Shown here: positions 1 to 7,485 of the stretch, in pieces
Position numbering within the stretch: position 1 is the stretch's first letter
Layout of the letters: every line of letters starts with the position of its first letter
Source of the DNA: JAGOCV01 sp049445855
Lineage (GTDB): Bacteria > Pseudomonadota > Gammaproteobacteria > Burkholderiales > Burkholderiaceae_C
Length of the DNA stretch: 64,000 nucleotides
Assembly: GCF_049445855.1 (NCBI RefSeq)
Contig: NZ_JBMSDV010000003.1
Coordinates: 496,001-560,000 of the forward strand
Direction: 5' to 3'
The notes under the pieces: model-generated
Databases searched by the model: none
Told to the model about the DNA's origin: nothing
The model's input: the letters and a program-made list of their open reading frames with translations, nothing else
Translations under genes and position numbers: made by a program

Positions 1-518
1 TCGGACCCACCGGGGCCGGCGCCCGTGGCGGGCAGCCACATCAGCAGCGAGGAGAACACGATGACCATGACCATGCCCAGCCAGTAGTGCGGGACGCTCA
101 CGCCCAGCACCGACAGCAGCGAGGCGGCACGGTCCAGGATCGAGTTGCGGAAGTAGCCGGCGACGAAGCCGAAGAAGCTGCCGAGGATGAAGCCGATGAA
201 CGTGGCGATCACCGCGAGGCGCAGCGTGTTGCCCACGGCCTTGAACACTTCGGCCGCGACAGGGCGGCTGCTGGCGATCGACGTGCCCAGGTCACCCTGC
301 AGCGCACGCCAGATCCACAACCCGAACTGCTCGGGCAGCGAGCGGTTGAATCCGTAGAGTTCACGCAACTGCGCCTGCAGGTCCGCGGAAGCGTCGGGCG
401 GGAGGATCGAGACGAGCGGGTCACCGGGTGCCAGGTGCACAAGCGCGAAGCACACGAGTGCCACGCCCAGCATGATCGGCAGCGTGTAGACGAAGCGGCG
501 CAACAGGTAGGCAAGCAT
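1..518 (-). CDS. ABC transporter permease, DppB/OppB type (partial)
   Basis: Inner-membrane subunit of a peptide/nickel-type ABC importer. It would form the channel with a DppC-type partner outside the window. The 172 visible residues start MLAYLLRRFVYTLP, with one N-terminal membrane helix followed by the conserved LAPGDP segment. Then come a periplasmic loop and helices around residues 100-125 and 140-160, as in the family. The reading frame is open to the window edge, so the C-terminal half is missing. It lies downstream of the binding-protein gene on the same strand, 84 bp away and separated by a strong hairpin, so the two are probably one operon. The substrate cannot be read from the sequence. 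The divergent amidohydrolase suggests a nitrogen compound such as a peptide, ureide or carbamoyl amino acid (inference). Confidence 0.88.
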   Translation of the reverse strand, partial: MLAYLLRRFVYTLPIMLGVALVCFALVHLAPGDPLVSILPPDASADLQAQLRELYGFNRSLPEQFGLWIWRALQGDLGTSIASSRPVAAEVFKAVGNTLRLAVIATFIGFILGSFFGFVAGYFRNSILDRAASLLSVLGVSVPHYWLGMVMVIVFSSLLMWLPATGAGPGGS

Positions 519-556
519 GGGGTTTGGCTGGCGGGTTGCTGGCTATGAGAGGAGCC

Positions 557-585
557 CGTGGGGCCGCAAGCAATGCGGCCCCACG
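557..585. other. Intercistronic stem-loop between binding protein and permease
   Basis: A perfect 11-bp stem (557-567 with 575-585, CGTGGGGCCGC) has a 7-nt loop. There is no T-run on either side, so it is not a standard intrinsic terminator. Hairpins at this place in ABC operons often stabilise the upstream binding-protein message or reduce read-through into the permease. That role is inferred here. Confidence 0.6.
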
Positions 586-602
586 GTGGGTGACGCGAAA
601 CG

Positions 603-2270
603 TCAGTCCATCGTCATCGTGGCGATGTCGATGAACCAGCTGCGCGGCTGCACCACGTTTTTCACCTTGGCCGACATGGCGCGCGGGCCGACGTCGTGTG
701 CGATGAAGACGAACGGCGCGTCTTCCACCACGTGGGCGTGCAGCTTGGCGAGCGCGGCGTCACGTGCCTTGTCGTCGAAGGCGGTGCGTGCATCGGCCAC
801 CAGCTTGTCGACTTCGGCGTTGCCGTAGTAGCCCCAGTTGTTCGACACCGGCGGGAAGGTCTTGGTCGACACGAAGCGCACCATCGCGAAGAACGGGTCC
901 ATGGCGGCGAAGCTCACGTTGGTGGCGTTGGCGCCGTTGGCCGACGGATCCTTGGTGCCCTTGCGCCAGTTGGTGAACAGCGTGTTCCATTCGATCACGT
1001 CGAACTCGACGTCGAAGAAGCACTGCTTCAGCGACTGCTGCACGAACTCGTTCATGGGCAGCGGCTGCATCTGGCCTGAGCCGGATGCAGAGATCTGCAC
1101 CTTGACCTTGAGCGGTTTGGCGGCGGTGTGGCCGGCAGCCGTCATGAGGGCCTGCGCGGCCTTCACGTCGTACTTGATGTCGAACTTGGGGTTGCCCCAC
1201 CACGGATGTCCCGGTGCGACCACGCCCTTGGGCTCGGCCATCATGCCGCCCAGCAGCTGCTTGAGGGCGGCGCGGTCCACGCAGAGGTTGGCGGCCTGGC
1301 GCACGCGCTTGTCGAGCCAGGGCGAGCCGTCGGCGAACGACAGCTGCCACGGCCACACGTGCGGCTGGGCGTTGCTGTAGAGCTTGAAGCCGCGTTGGGT
1401 GATCTGTGCCATCGCGTCAGGGGCAGGGGCTTCGATCCAGTCGACCTGACCGCCGAGCAGCGCGGCCGTGCGGGCGTTGGCTTCGGGCATGGGCATCAGC
1501 ACGACCTTGTCGATCTTGGGCACGCGCTTGGCGTCCCAGTAGGTCTTGTTGGCGGCGAGTTCGAGGCGTTCACGGGCGACGAAGCGCGTCACCTTGAACG
1601 GGCCCGAGCCCGACGGGTCGGATGCGAAAGCGGTCCATGCAGCCTTGGACTTGTCGGCCGGCGTGGCGCCTGCAGCGGCATCGAACTTCTTCTGCCATGC
1701 GGCGGGCGAAGCCATGAACAGGTTGGTGAGGTTGATGGGCAGGAACGAGTCCGGCTCGCTGGTCGTCAGCTCGACGGTGAGGTCGTCGATCTTCTTCGCG
1801 GTGCGCAGCGTCGGCATGCGCGAGGCCGTCACGCCGACCTGGCTGGCATCGAACTGCACGGCATCCTTGTTGAGCACCTTGTCGACGTTCCACACCACGG
1901 CGTCGGCGTTGAGCGCCGAGCCGTCATGGAACTTGACGCCGGGGCGAAGCTTGAAGACCCACTTGGTCTTGTCCTTGGCATCCACGGCCCACGAGGTGGC
2001 GAGGCCGGGGATCAGCACGCTGGCCGAGTCGGACTTGGACAGGTCCCAGTGCGTCAGCGCGTCGTAGATGGGAATGCCGGTGAAGCGGTTGCCTTCGAAG
2101 CCCTGGTCAGGCTGGCCCAGCGTACGGGGAATGTCGGCAGCGGTCATGGCGATGCGCAGTGTCTTTTCCTGCGCATGGGCGGGTGCGAAGACGCCGGCGA
2201 TGGCGAGGGCGATGGCACTGGCCGCAGTGGCCTTTTTCAACGTAAGGGGGCGGACGATGGCACGATTCAC
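603..2270 (-). CDS. ABC transporter substrate-binding protein, family 5 (DppA-like)
   Basis: Periplasmic solute-binding protein of the peptide/nickel/opine class (SBP_bac_5), 555 aa, a usual length for the family. A Sec signal peptide is visible: basic start, hydrophobic stretch, and a likely cut after AHA in the segment FAPAHAQEK near residue 34. The family-typical stretch around LATSWAVD, KWVFKLRPGVKFHDG is present. The start is GTG at 2270, preceded by AGGAG at a good distance. The gene is divergent from the M20 amidohydrolase across 233 bp that carry inverted repeats matching one before the IclR gene at 3804-4616. It is therefore probably controlled by that regulator. The ligand is unknown. 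Confidence 0.9.
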   Translation of the reverse strand: MNRAIVRPLTLKKATAASAIALAIAGVFAPAHAQEKTLRIAMTAADIPRTLGQPDQGFEGNRFTGIPIYDALTHWDLSKSDSASVLIPGLATSWAVDAKDKTKWVFKLRPGVKFHDGSALNADAVVWNVDKVLNKDAVQFDASQVGVTASRMPTLRTAKKIDDLTVELTTSEPDSFLPINLTNLFMASPAAWQKKFDAAAGATPADKSKAAWTAFASDPSGSGPFKVTRFVARERLELAANKTYWDAKRVPKIDKVVLMPMPEANARTAALLGGQVDWIEAPAPDAMAQITQRGFKLYSNAQPHVWPWQLSFADGSPWLDKRVRQAANLCVDRAALKQLLGGMMAEPKGVVAPGHPWWGNPKFDIKYDVKAAQALMTAAGHTAAKPLKVKVQISASGSGQMQPLPMNEFVQQSLKQCFFDVEFDVIEWNTLFTNWRKGTKDPSANGANATNVSFAAMDPFFAMVRFVSTKTFPPVSNNWGYYGNAEVDKLVADARTAFDDKARDAALAKLHAHVVEDAPFVFIAHDVGPRAMSAKVKNVVQPRSWFIDIATMTMD

Positions 2271-2349
2271 GGCAGCTCCTGAGGTGGTTGTAGAAATGAA
2301 AAGCCCGGGTGCCAGCCTCTAGCAAGCGGTATGCCATATCAGCCACTTG

Positions 2350-2428
2350 ATATCGATAAGCGATTCAATAAAATTAATTTGCGAGTAAATTGATAATTTA
2401 TGCTGCTAAACAAATCGATAATCGATTC
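2350..2428. promoter_or_regulatory. Two putative IclR operators in a divergent promoter
   Basis: Positions 2412-2428 read AAATCGATAATCGATTC. This contains the perfect repeat AATCGA-TAA-TCGATT and differs at one place from the repeat before the IclR gene (4631-4647). A weaker copy, ATATCGATAAGCGATTC, lies at 2350-2366, and its start is 62 bp away, about six helical turns. A further AATCGATT sits at 2441-2448. The region is AT-rich and separates the GTG start of the binding protein (2270) from the ATG of the amidohydrolase (2504), so it must hold both promoters. Confidence 0.6.
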
Positions 2429-2503
2429 GATAGGGTGTTCAATCGATTTGTTCTGAATGTTTGAGCCCGGAAATTGCTTGGCAGCGCCATCCGAGGTAAC
2501 CCC

Positions 2504-3778
2504 ATGAAACCCGAAGCCGCTTCCTCCCTTCTTCCGAGCATCGACGGTGCGCGCCTTTGGGCGTCGCTGATGGATCTGGCTCAAATTGGTGCGACGCCCA
2601 AAGGTGGTGTCTGCCGCATCGCCCTGACCGACGGCGACCGCGCAGGCCGTGACCAGTTTGTCGCCTGGTGCAAGGCCGCAGGCCTTGCCGTGCGCATCGA
2701 CGAAGTCGGCAACATCTTTGCGCGCCGTGATGGCACCGACCCCGCCGCGCGCGCGGTGGCCACCGGCAGTCATATAGATACACAGCCCACAGGCGGCAAG
2801 TTCGACGGCAATTTCGGCGTGCTGGCCGGACTGGAGGTGATGCGCACACTCAACGACCAGGGCATCCGCACGCGCGCGCCGCTGGAGGTCGTGGTGTGGA
2901 CCAACGAGGAAGGTTCGCGCTTCACGCCTGTGATGATGGGCTCGGGCGCCTTTGCCGGTGTGTTCGCGCCGGACTTCATCCGCAGCCAGAAGGATGTGGG
3001 CGGCGCGACCGTCGGGGATGAGCTGGCGCGCATCCAGTACCGGGGTGAGCAGGCCTGCGGCGATGTGCCCGGCGGCATGTACGCGGGCTACTTCGAGGCG
3101 CACATCGAACAGGGCCCGGTGCTCGAGGATGCGCAACTGCCCATCGGTATCGTCAGCGGTGCCCTGGGCCAGCAGTGGTACGACGTGACCGTGACCGGCA
3201 TGGACGCACACGCCGGACCGACGCCGATGCCGCTGCGCCACGACGCCATGCTGGCCTCGGCCCGCATGATCGATGAGGTCAACCGCATTGCGCTTGCCGA
3301 AGCGCCGCACGGCCGCGGCACGGTGGGTTATGTGAACGTCAAGCCCAACTCACGCAACGTGATTCCCGGCGCAGTGTCGTTCAGCGTCGACTTCCGCAAC
3401 GCGGCGCAGGACGGGCTCGACCGCATGGACGCGGCGATGCGCGCGTCTTTCCCCGCGATCGCCGCGGGCTGCAAGTGCGACGTGGAGATCAAACAGGTGG
3501 TCAAGTTCGAACCCTGCGCCTTCGACGCCGCATGCGTGAGCAGCGTGCGCCAGGCGGCGCAGGAGCTGGGCCTTGCGCACATGGATGTCGTCAGCGGCGC
3601 AGGCCACGACGCGGTGTATGTCGCGCAGGTCGCGCCGGCCGGCATGATCTTCGTGCCCTGCAAGAACGGCATCAGCCACAACGAGATAGAAGACGCGCTG
3701 CCCGAGCACATCACCGCAGGCGGCAACGTGTTGCTGCGCGCAATGCTGGCAATGGCCGGTGTGGAATCGCGGGGTTAG
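2504..3778 (+). CDS. M20 family amidohydrolase (N-carbamoyl amino acid hydrolase / allantoate amidohydrolase type)
   Basis: Binuclear metal hydrolase of 424 aa that cleaves a carbamoyl or ureido amide bond in the AllC / N-carbamoyl-L-amino-acid hydrolase / beta-ureidopropionase group. Metal and active-site motifs are all present: GSHIDTQPTGGKFDG (H90, D101), WTNEEGSRF (E135/E136), AHIEQGP (H200), GMDAHAGPT in the dimerisation domain (about 232-240), SGAGHDA and CKNGISHNEIE near the end. The start is ATG 2504 with GAGG at 2492-2495. An in-frame TTG 30 bp upstream lacks such a site. Sequence alone does not separate allantoate, carbamoyl-amino-acid and ureidopropionate substrates. The neighbouring ABC importer and IclR regulator suggest uptake and hydrolysis of one nitrogen source. 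Confidence 0.9.
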   Translation: MKPEAASSLLPSIDGARLWASLMDLAQIGATPKGGVCRIALTDGDRAGRDQFVAWCKAAGLAVRIDEVGNIFARRDGTDPAARAVATGSHIDTQPTGGKFDGNFGVLAGLEVMRTLNDQGIRTRAPLEVVVWTNEEGSRFTPVMMGSGAFAGVFAPDFIRSQKDVGGATVGDELARIQYRGEQACGDVPGGMYAGYFEAHIEQGPVLEDAQLPIGIVSGALGQQWYDVTVTGMDAHAGPTPMPLRHDAMLASARMIDEVNRIALAEAPHGRGTVGYVNVKPNSRNVIPGAVSFSVDFRNAAQDGLDRMDAAMRASFPAIAAGCKCDVEIKQVVKFEPCAFDAACVSSVRQAAQELGLAHMDVVSGAGHDAVYVAQVAPAGMIFVPCKNGISHNEIEDALPEHITAGGNVLLRAMLAMAGVESRG

Positions 3779-3803
3779 CTCGCGCCGTGCGCCGCCGTGC
3801 GCT

Positions 3804-4616
3804 TCAGTGCGCGAGCGAACTCGAGATCGCCCGTGCGCACTCGATCACCAGCGGCGCGAGCTTTTTCCTGGCCTCGTCCATTGTCCAGCGGCTCGTCGGT
3901 GGCGACAGGTGCACCGCACCCACCGCCTGCCCCGAGCGCGAGACGATCGGCGCGGCAATGCCCTGGTCGCCGAGGAACAGCTCTTCCTGGTTGTACGCGT
4001 AGCCCATGTGCCGGCACTCGGCAATGCGTTCCATGATGGCCGATACGCTGGTCAGGGTCGCATGCGTGCGCGCTTCGCGGTGCGAGGCTTCCAGGATCGC
4101 CTTCGCCTCGGCCGCCGGGAGGCGGCTCAGGTAAGCACGGCCCGAACTGGTGCAGTACATCGGGATGCGCATGCCCACGGGCGTCAGCACCGGGATGAAT
4201 TTCGGCGTGAGCAGCTGCGCGACGTACACCATGTCGGTGCCCACCGGTTCGGTGACGTGCGCGGTTTCGCCGCTGGCATTCGCAAGCTGCGCCATGTACG
4301 GGTTGGCGGCCTGGATCAGCGGGTTGCCCGCGATGTAGTTGAAGCCCAGGCCGATGACCTTGGGCTGCAACTGGAAGCGCTTGGTCTGCGGGTGCTTGGC
4401 CACGTAGCCGAGCTTCTGCAGCGTGTGGATGGTGCGCTGGGCCGAGCCCTTGGTCATGCCGGCGAGTTCGGCCACGTCGGACAGGGTCAGGCTGCGATGC
4501 GCCGCGTCGAACGCCTGCAGCGCAGCCAGCCCTTTCTCGAGGGACTGGTTGAACAGCGGATCGGCGTCACGTGTCGCGGCGGCGGTGCTCTTGGTGTTGG
4601 ATTTGCGGGTCGCCAT
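3804..4616 (-). CDS. IclR family transcriptional regulator
   Basis: DNA-binding regulator of 270 aa with the two IclR parts. The N-terminal winged helix-turn-helix (about residues 20-80) includes GLAALQAFDAAHRSLTLSDV and GMTKGSAQRTIHTLQKLGY. The C-terminal effector domain includes the family stretch around RIPMYCTSSGRAYL and the end segment GAVHLS. ATG 4616 is preferred over an in-frame TTG at 4625. It is convergent with the M20 gene (25 bp apart). A perfect inverted repeat sits 15 bp before its start and matches repeats in the divergent promoter at 2271-2503. Self-regulation and control of the transporter and hydrolase are therefore likely (inference). The effector is unknown. Confidence 0.9.
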   Translation of the reverse strand: MATRKSNTKSTAAATRDADPLFNQSLEKGLAALQAFDAAHRSLTLSDVAELAGMTKGSAQRTIHTLQKLGYVAKHPQTKRFQLQPKVIGLGFNYIAGNPLIQAANPYMAQLANASGETAHVTEPVGTDMVYVAQLLTPKFIPVLTPVGMRIPMYCTSSGRAYLSRLPAAEAKAILEASHREARTHATLTSVSAIMERIAECRHMGYAYNQEELFLGDQGIAAPIVSRSGQAVGAVHLSPPTSRWTMDEARKKLAPLVIECARAISSSLAH

Positions 4617-4630
4617 AGTCGTCAATCACG

Positions 4631-4647
4631 GAATCGACTATCGATTC
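4631..4647. promoter_or_regulatory. Putative IclR operator, perfect inverted repeat
   Basis: GAATCGA-CTA-TCGATTC is a perfect 7-bp inverted repeat with a 3-bp spacer. It lies 15 bp upstream of the IclR ATG and about 75 bp upstream of pyrC on the other strand. The same half-sites occur at 2412-2428. Size and spacing suit an IclR dimer site. It could also touch pyrC expression, but nothing shows that. Confidence 0.65.
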
Positions 4648-4687
4648 TAGGGAAACGGAAGCGGCTTTGCCGCATGTCACGAAAAAA

Positions 4688-4710
4688 GTCCCATCCAGCG
4701 ACAGTGGGAC
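4688..4710 (+). promoter_or_regulatory. Leader hairpin before pyrC
   Basis: GTCCCA (4688-4693) can pair with TGGGAC (4705-4710) around an 11-nt loop, ending 11 nt before the pyrC ATG. The only purine-rich ribosome-binding candidate, GGGA, lies inside the 3' arm. In enteric bacteria pyrC is controlled by a leader hairpin that hides the ribosome site according to pyrimidine supply. A similar arrangement here is only an inference, and the transcription start is not known. Confidence 0.35.
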
Positions 4711-4721
4711 AATCCGGCCTC

Positions 4722-5765
4722 ATGACTTCCGACTTCCAGACGCTGACCCTCACCCGCCCCGACGACTGGCACCTGCACGTGCGCGACGGCGCGCCGATGG
4801 CCTCGGTCGTGCCCGCGAGCGCACGCCAGTTCGGTCGCGCACTGATCATGCCCAACCTGCGTCCGCCGGTTACCACCGCCGCGCTGGCCACGGCGTATCG
4901 CGAGCGGATCCTCGCCGCCGTGCCACAAGGCGTGAAGTTCGAACCGCTGATGTCGCTCTATCTCACCGACCTGTTGCCGCCCGAAGAGATCGCGAATGCG
5001 AAGGCGGCCGGCGTCGTCGCACTCAAGCTTTACCCGGCGGGCGCGACCACGAACAGCGATGCCGGCGTGACCGACATCCGCAAGACCTACAAGACGCTCG
5101 AAGCCATGCAGAAGCACGGCCTGCTGCTGCTGGTGCATGGCGAAGTGACGGATCCGTCCATCGACCTGTTCGACCGCGAAGCCGTGTTCATCGACCGCGT
5201 GATGATTCCGCTGCGCAAGGACTTCCCCGAGCTCAAGGTCGTCTTCGAACACCTGACGACGAAAGAGGGCGCGCACTATGTACGTGATGCGGGCAAGTAC
5301 AGCGCTGCCACCATCACGGCGCATCACCTGCTCTACAACCGCAACGCCATCTTCACCGGCGGCATCCGCCCGCACTACTACTGCCTGCCCGTGCTCAAGC
5401 GCGAGACGCATCGCGTCGCGCTGGTCGAAGCCGCCACCAGCGGCAGCGACCGCTTCTTCCTCGGCACCGACAGCGCCCCGCACCCCGCGTTGCTGAAGGA
5501 GCATGCATTCGGCTGCGCCGGCTGCTACACCGCACTCACTGCCGTCGAGCTGTACGCCGAAGCCTTCGACAACGTCGGCAAGCTCGACAAACTCGAAGCC
5601 TTCGCCAGCTTCAACGGCCCGGACTTCTACGGCCTGCCGCGCAATACCGACAAGATCACCCTGCGCCGCGAAAGCTGGACCGTGCCGGAGACCGTGCCGT
5701 TCGGCGAAGCGGAACTCAAGCCGCTGCGCGGGGGTGAGCAGGTGCATTGGAAGCTGGTGGACTGA
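4722..5765 (+). CDS. pyrC: Dihydroorotase (class II)
   Basis: Cytoplasmic zinc enzyme of pyrimidine synthesis that interconverts N-carbamoyl-L-aspartate and L-dihydroorotate. At 347 aa it matches the E. coli type (348 aa). Visible ligands and motifs are DDWHLHVRDG (H17, H19), the carbamylated lysine in ALKLYPAGATTNS (K102), LVHGEV (H139), FEHLTTKEGA (H177) and FFLGTDSAPH with the catalytic aspartate. ATG 4722 begins the conserved N terminus. The long open frame upstream of it runs through the IclR gene and is not coding. It stands alone, divergent from the IclR regulator. A hairpin just upstream may take part in pyrimidine control. Confidence 0.97.
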   Translation: MTSDFQTLTLTRPDDWHLHVRDGAPMASVVPASARQFGRALIMPNLRPPVTTAALATAYRERILAAVPQGVKFEPLMSLYLTDLLPPEEIANAKAAGVVALKLYPAGATTNSDAGVTDIRKTYKTLEAMQKHGLLLLVHGEVTDPSIDLFDREAVFIDRVMIPLRKDFPELKVVFEHLTTKEGAHYVRDAGKYSAATITAHHLLYNRNAIFTGGIRPHYYCLPVLKRETHRVALVEAATSGSDRFFLGTDSAPHPALLKEHAFGCAGCYTALTAVELYAEAFDNVGKLDKLEAFASFNGPDFYGLPRNTDKITLRRESWTVPETVPFGEAELKPLRGGEQVHWKLVD

Positions 5766-5833
5766 AGGCGGGATCTACTGTGTGAAAAGGGCGACCGCAG
5801 TTCCGTCGTCTGGAGTTGATGAGGGAGGTAGAA

Positions 5834-6628
5834 GTGCTTGCATTTGTCATAGATGCGGATAACTTGTGTGCTGCGGCCTCTGTGGAAGAGGCTTTTCGCC
5901 TATTGGAAGCCGAAGTTGGCCCTGTGGGTTGGCGGCGTGCATACGGCAGCGCCGAAAATCTGAGGCACCTGTCCGATGTACTCAAGTTGCACTTGGTACG
6001 GCCCTTCCTGAACATGTCCTTGTCAAAGAACACGACGGATGTTGCTTTGGCTGTCGATGTGATGGAGCTCTCATATCAATCTCCTTGCCCGGCGACCATC
6101 GCGATCGGGTCGGGTGACGCGGACTTTGTTCCGCTGGTCGTGCGTCTGCGCGAACGTGGTATTCGCGTGATCTGTGTATCCGAGCGAGGCAAGATGGCCG
6201 CTGAAGCAGTGGATGCCTACGATGACGTGATGTTCGTTGGCGAGGATGCGTCGCCCGATGCTGCTCTCGACGATTCGGCAACCTCGACTCCCGCGCCCGC
6301 GCCAAAGGCTGCCGTAAAAAAAGCTTCCGTAAAAGCGGCCCCTGCAAAAAAGGCAGCGACAAAGAAGGTGCCAGCCAAAAAGACGGCACCAGTGAAAAGC
6401 ACGGCGGCAAGCGGCCAAGTGAAAGTACAGCAAATCCTGAGCGCCGTCCCTTCGCTGAAAGCTGGGAATGAGCACTCCCTCGGCGAGGTTGTCAAAGCCT
6501 TGCACGACCACAAGCTGCTTTCAAAGACCGGAAGCTCAACGAAGCTGTTCAGCAAGTTTCCTCACCACTTCGAACTGATGCCATCGAAGCAGCCGAATCG
6601 TGTCCGGTACATCTTGCCCCCAACGTGA
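5834..6628 (+). CDS. NYN domain protein (LabA/DUF88 type) with C-terminal winged-helix-like domain
   Basis: Probable RNA-acting protein of about 264 aa. The N-terminal NYN (PIN-like) nuclease domain shows VIDADNL near the start, TTDVALAVDVMELSY near residue 70 and GSGDADFVPL near residue 95. These carry the acidic residues expected for metal binding. A lysine/alanine-rich linker (about 155-195) follows, then a C-terminal segment of about 65 residues (VQQILSAVPSL to VRYILPP) that resembles an OST-HTH RNA-binding fold. GTG 5834 is chosen because AGGGAGG ends 5 bp before it; ATG 5819 is the alternative. Codon choice is more AT-rich than in pyrC or htpX, so it may have been acquired. RNA target and function are unknown. 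Confidence 0.75.
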   Translation: MLAFVIDADNLCAAASVEEAFRLLEAEVGPVGWRRAYGSAENLRHLSDVLKLHLVRPFLNMSLSKNTTDVALAVDVMELSYQSPCPATIAIGSGDADFVPLVVRLRERGIRVICVSERGKMAAEAVDAYDDVMFVGEDASPDAALDDSATSTPAPAPKAAVKKASVKAAPAKKAATKKVPAKKTAPVKSTAASGQVKVQQILSAVPSLKAGNEHSLGEVVKALHDHKLLSKTGSSTKLFSKFPHHFELMPSKQPNRVRYILPPT

Positions 6629-6629
6629 T

Positions 6630-7415
6630 GTGGATTTGTCGGCGTTGTTCAAGACATCGCAGTCTCCTGCCTGGCTGAGACCGTTTGCAGCAGGAGAGCA
6701 AATCGCTTCAGCATGGGCGTCGGATATCCCGCTGCATGTGGCATTGAACGATTCCCAGACGCGCGTTCGCTTTGTTTCCCAATCCTTGTTGCCGGCCGAT
6801 GAGTCTTATGAGGGCTTCATCTATCGGACCGGAACTGTGCCTACCCGAGAAAACCTCCACGACTTTTTCAATGGCGTTGTCTGGCTCACGTCGCCACAGA
6901 CCAAGAAATGCATCAACCTTCTGCAGGCGGGCGAGATCGAACGGCACGGTGTGGGCTCCGCGCGCGGGCCGCTTCGCGACGCGTTGACGCTCTTCGACGA
7001 GAACGGCGCGGTGCTGCATGCACCGCCGGCGCTATGGAACGCGCTCGAAGCGCGCGAATGGAAAAAGCTGTTCATCGACCTGCGTCCGCTCTGGGCCGAG
7101 GCGCGCTTCACCATCTTCGGGCACGCGTTGCTGGAGCAACTGGCCGTTTCGCCGCGCAAGCCGCTCACGGCGCATGTGTTGCTGTCGGATGCGCCGGCCG
7201 ACGCTCCGGCAACGGACGCGTGGCTCGCCGAAAGACTTGCCGATGTCGACTGGCTGCGCACCAAACCTTTCACCCCGTTGCCGGTGCTGGGCATCCCCGG
7301 CTGGTGTCACGGAAACCAGAACTTTTCGTTCTATGATGACTCTTCAGTATTCCGCCCTCGCAGGGCGCCGGAAAAACAGGCACAACAGGCAAATTCTGCG
7401 GACGGCACGGCTTGA
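6630..7415 (+). CDS. DUF3025 family protein
   Basis: Conserved proteobacterial protein of unknown function, about 261 aa. Family-like blocks are visible: YEGFIYRTGTVPTRENLHDF, FNGVVWLTSPQTKK, ARGPLRDALTLFDENG, ARFTIFGHALLEQL, FTPLPVLGIPGW and FSFYDDSSVFRPRR. There is no signal peptide or membrane helix, so it is probably cytoplasmic. The start is uncertain. GTG 6630 follows the NYN gene stop by 1 bp, GTG 6600 would overlap that gene, and TTG 6636 or 6645 are also possible. The first 60 bp share the AT-richer composition of the NYN gene, while the rest looks native. It may be co-transcribed with its neighbour. Confidence 0.75.
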   Translation: MDLSALFKTSQSPAWLRPFAAGEQIASAWASDIPLHVALNDSQTRVRFVSQSLLPADESYEGFIYRTGTVPTRENLHDFFNGVVWLTSPQTKKCINLLQAGEIERHGVGSARGPLRDALTLFDENGAVLHAPPALWNALEAREWKKLFIDLRPLWAEARFTIFGHALLEQLAVSPRKPLTAHVLLSDAPADAPATDAWLAERLADVDWLRTKPFTPLPVLGIPGWCHGNQNFSFYDDSSVFRPRRAPEKQAQQANSADGTA

Positions 7416-7485
7416 TTCGGAGCGGATCGCTCCCATCTTCCGGCCAGGGTGATTCCCTTTTTGACCCACGGAGAATTCCAACGCT

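Noticed and set aside
3759..4721. A long in-frame extension upstream of pyrC
   Set aside because: It runs antisense through the IclR gene. PyrC of normal length starts at 4722 with the conserved N terminus.
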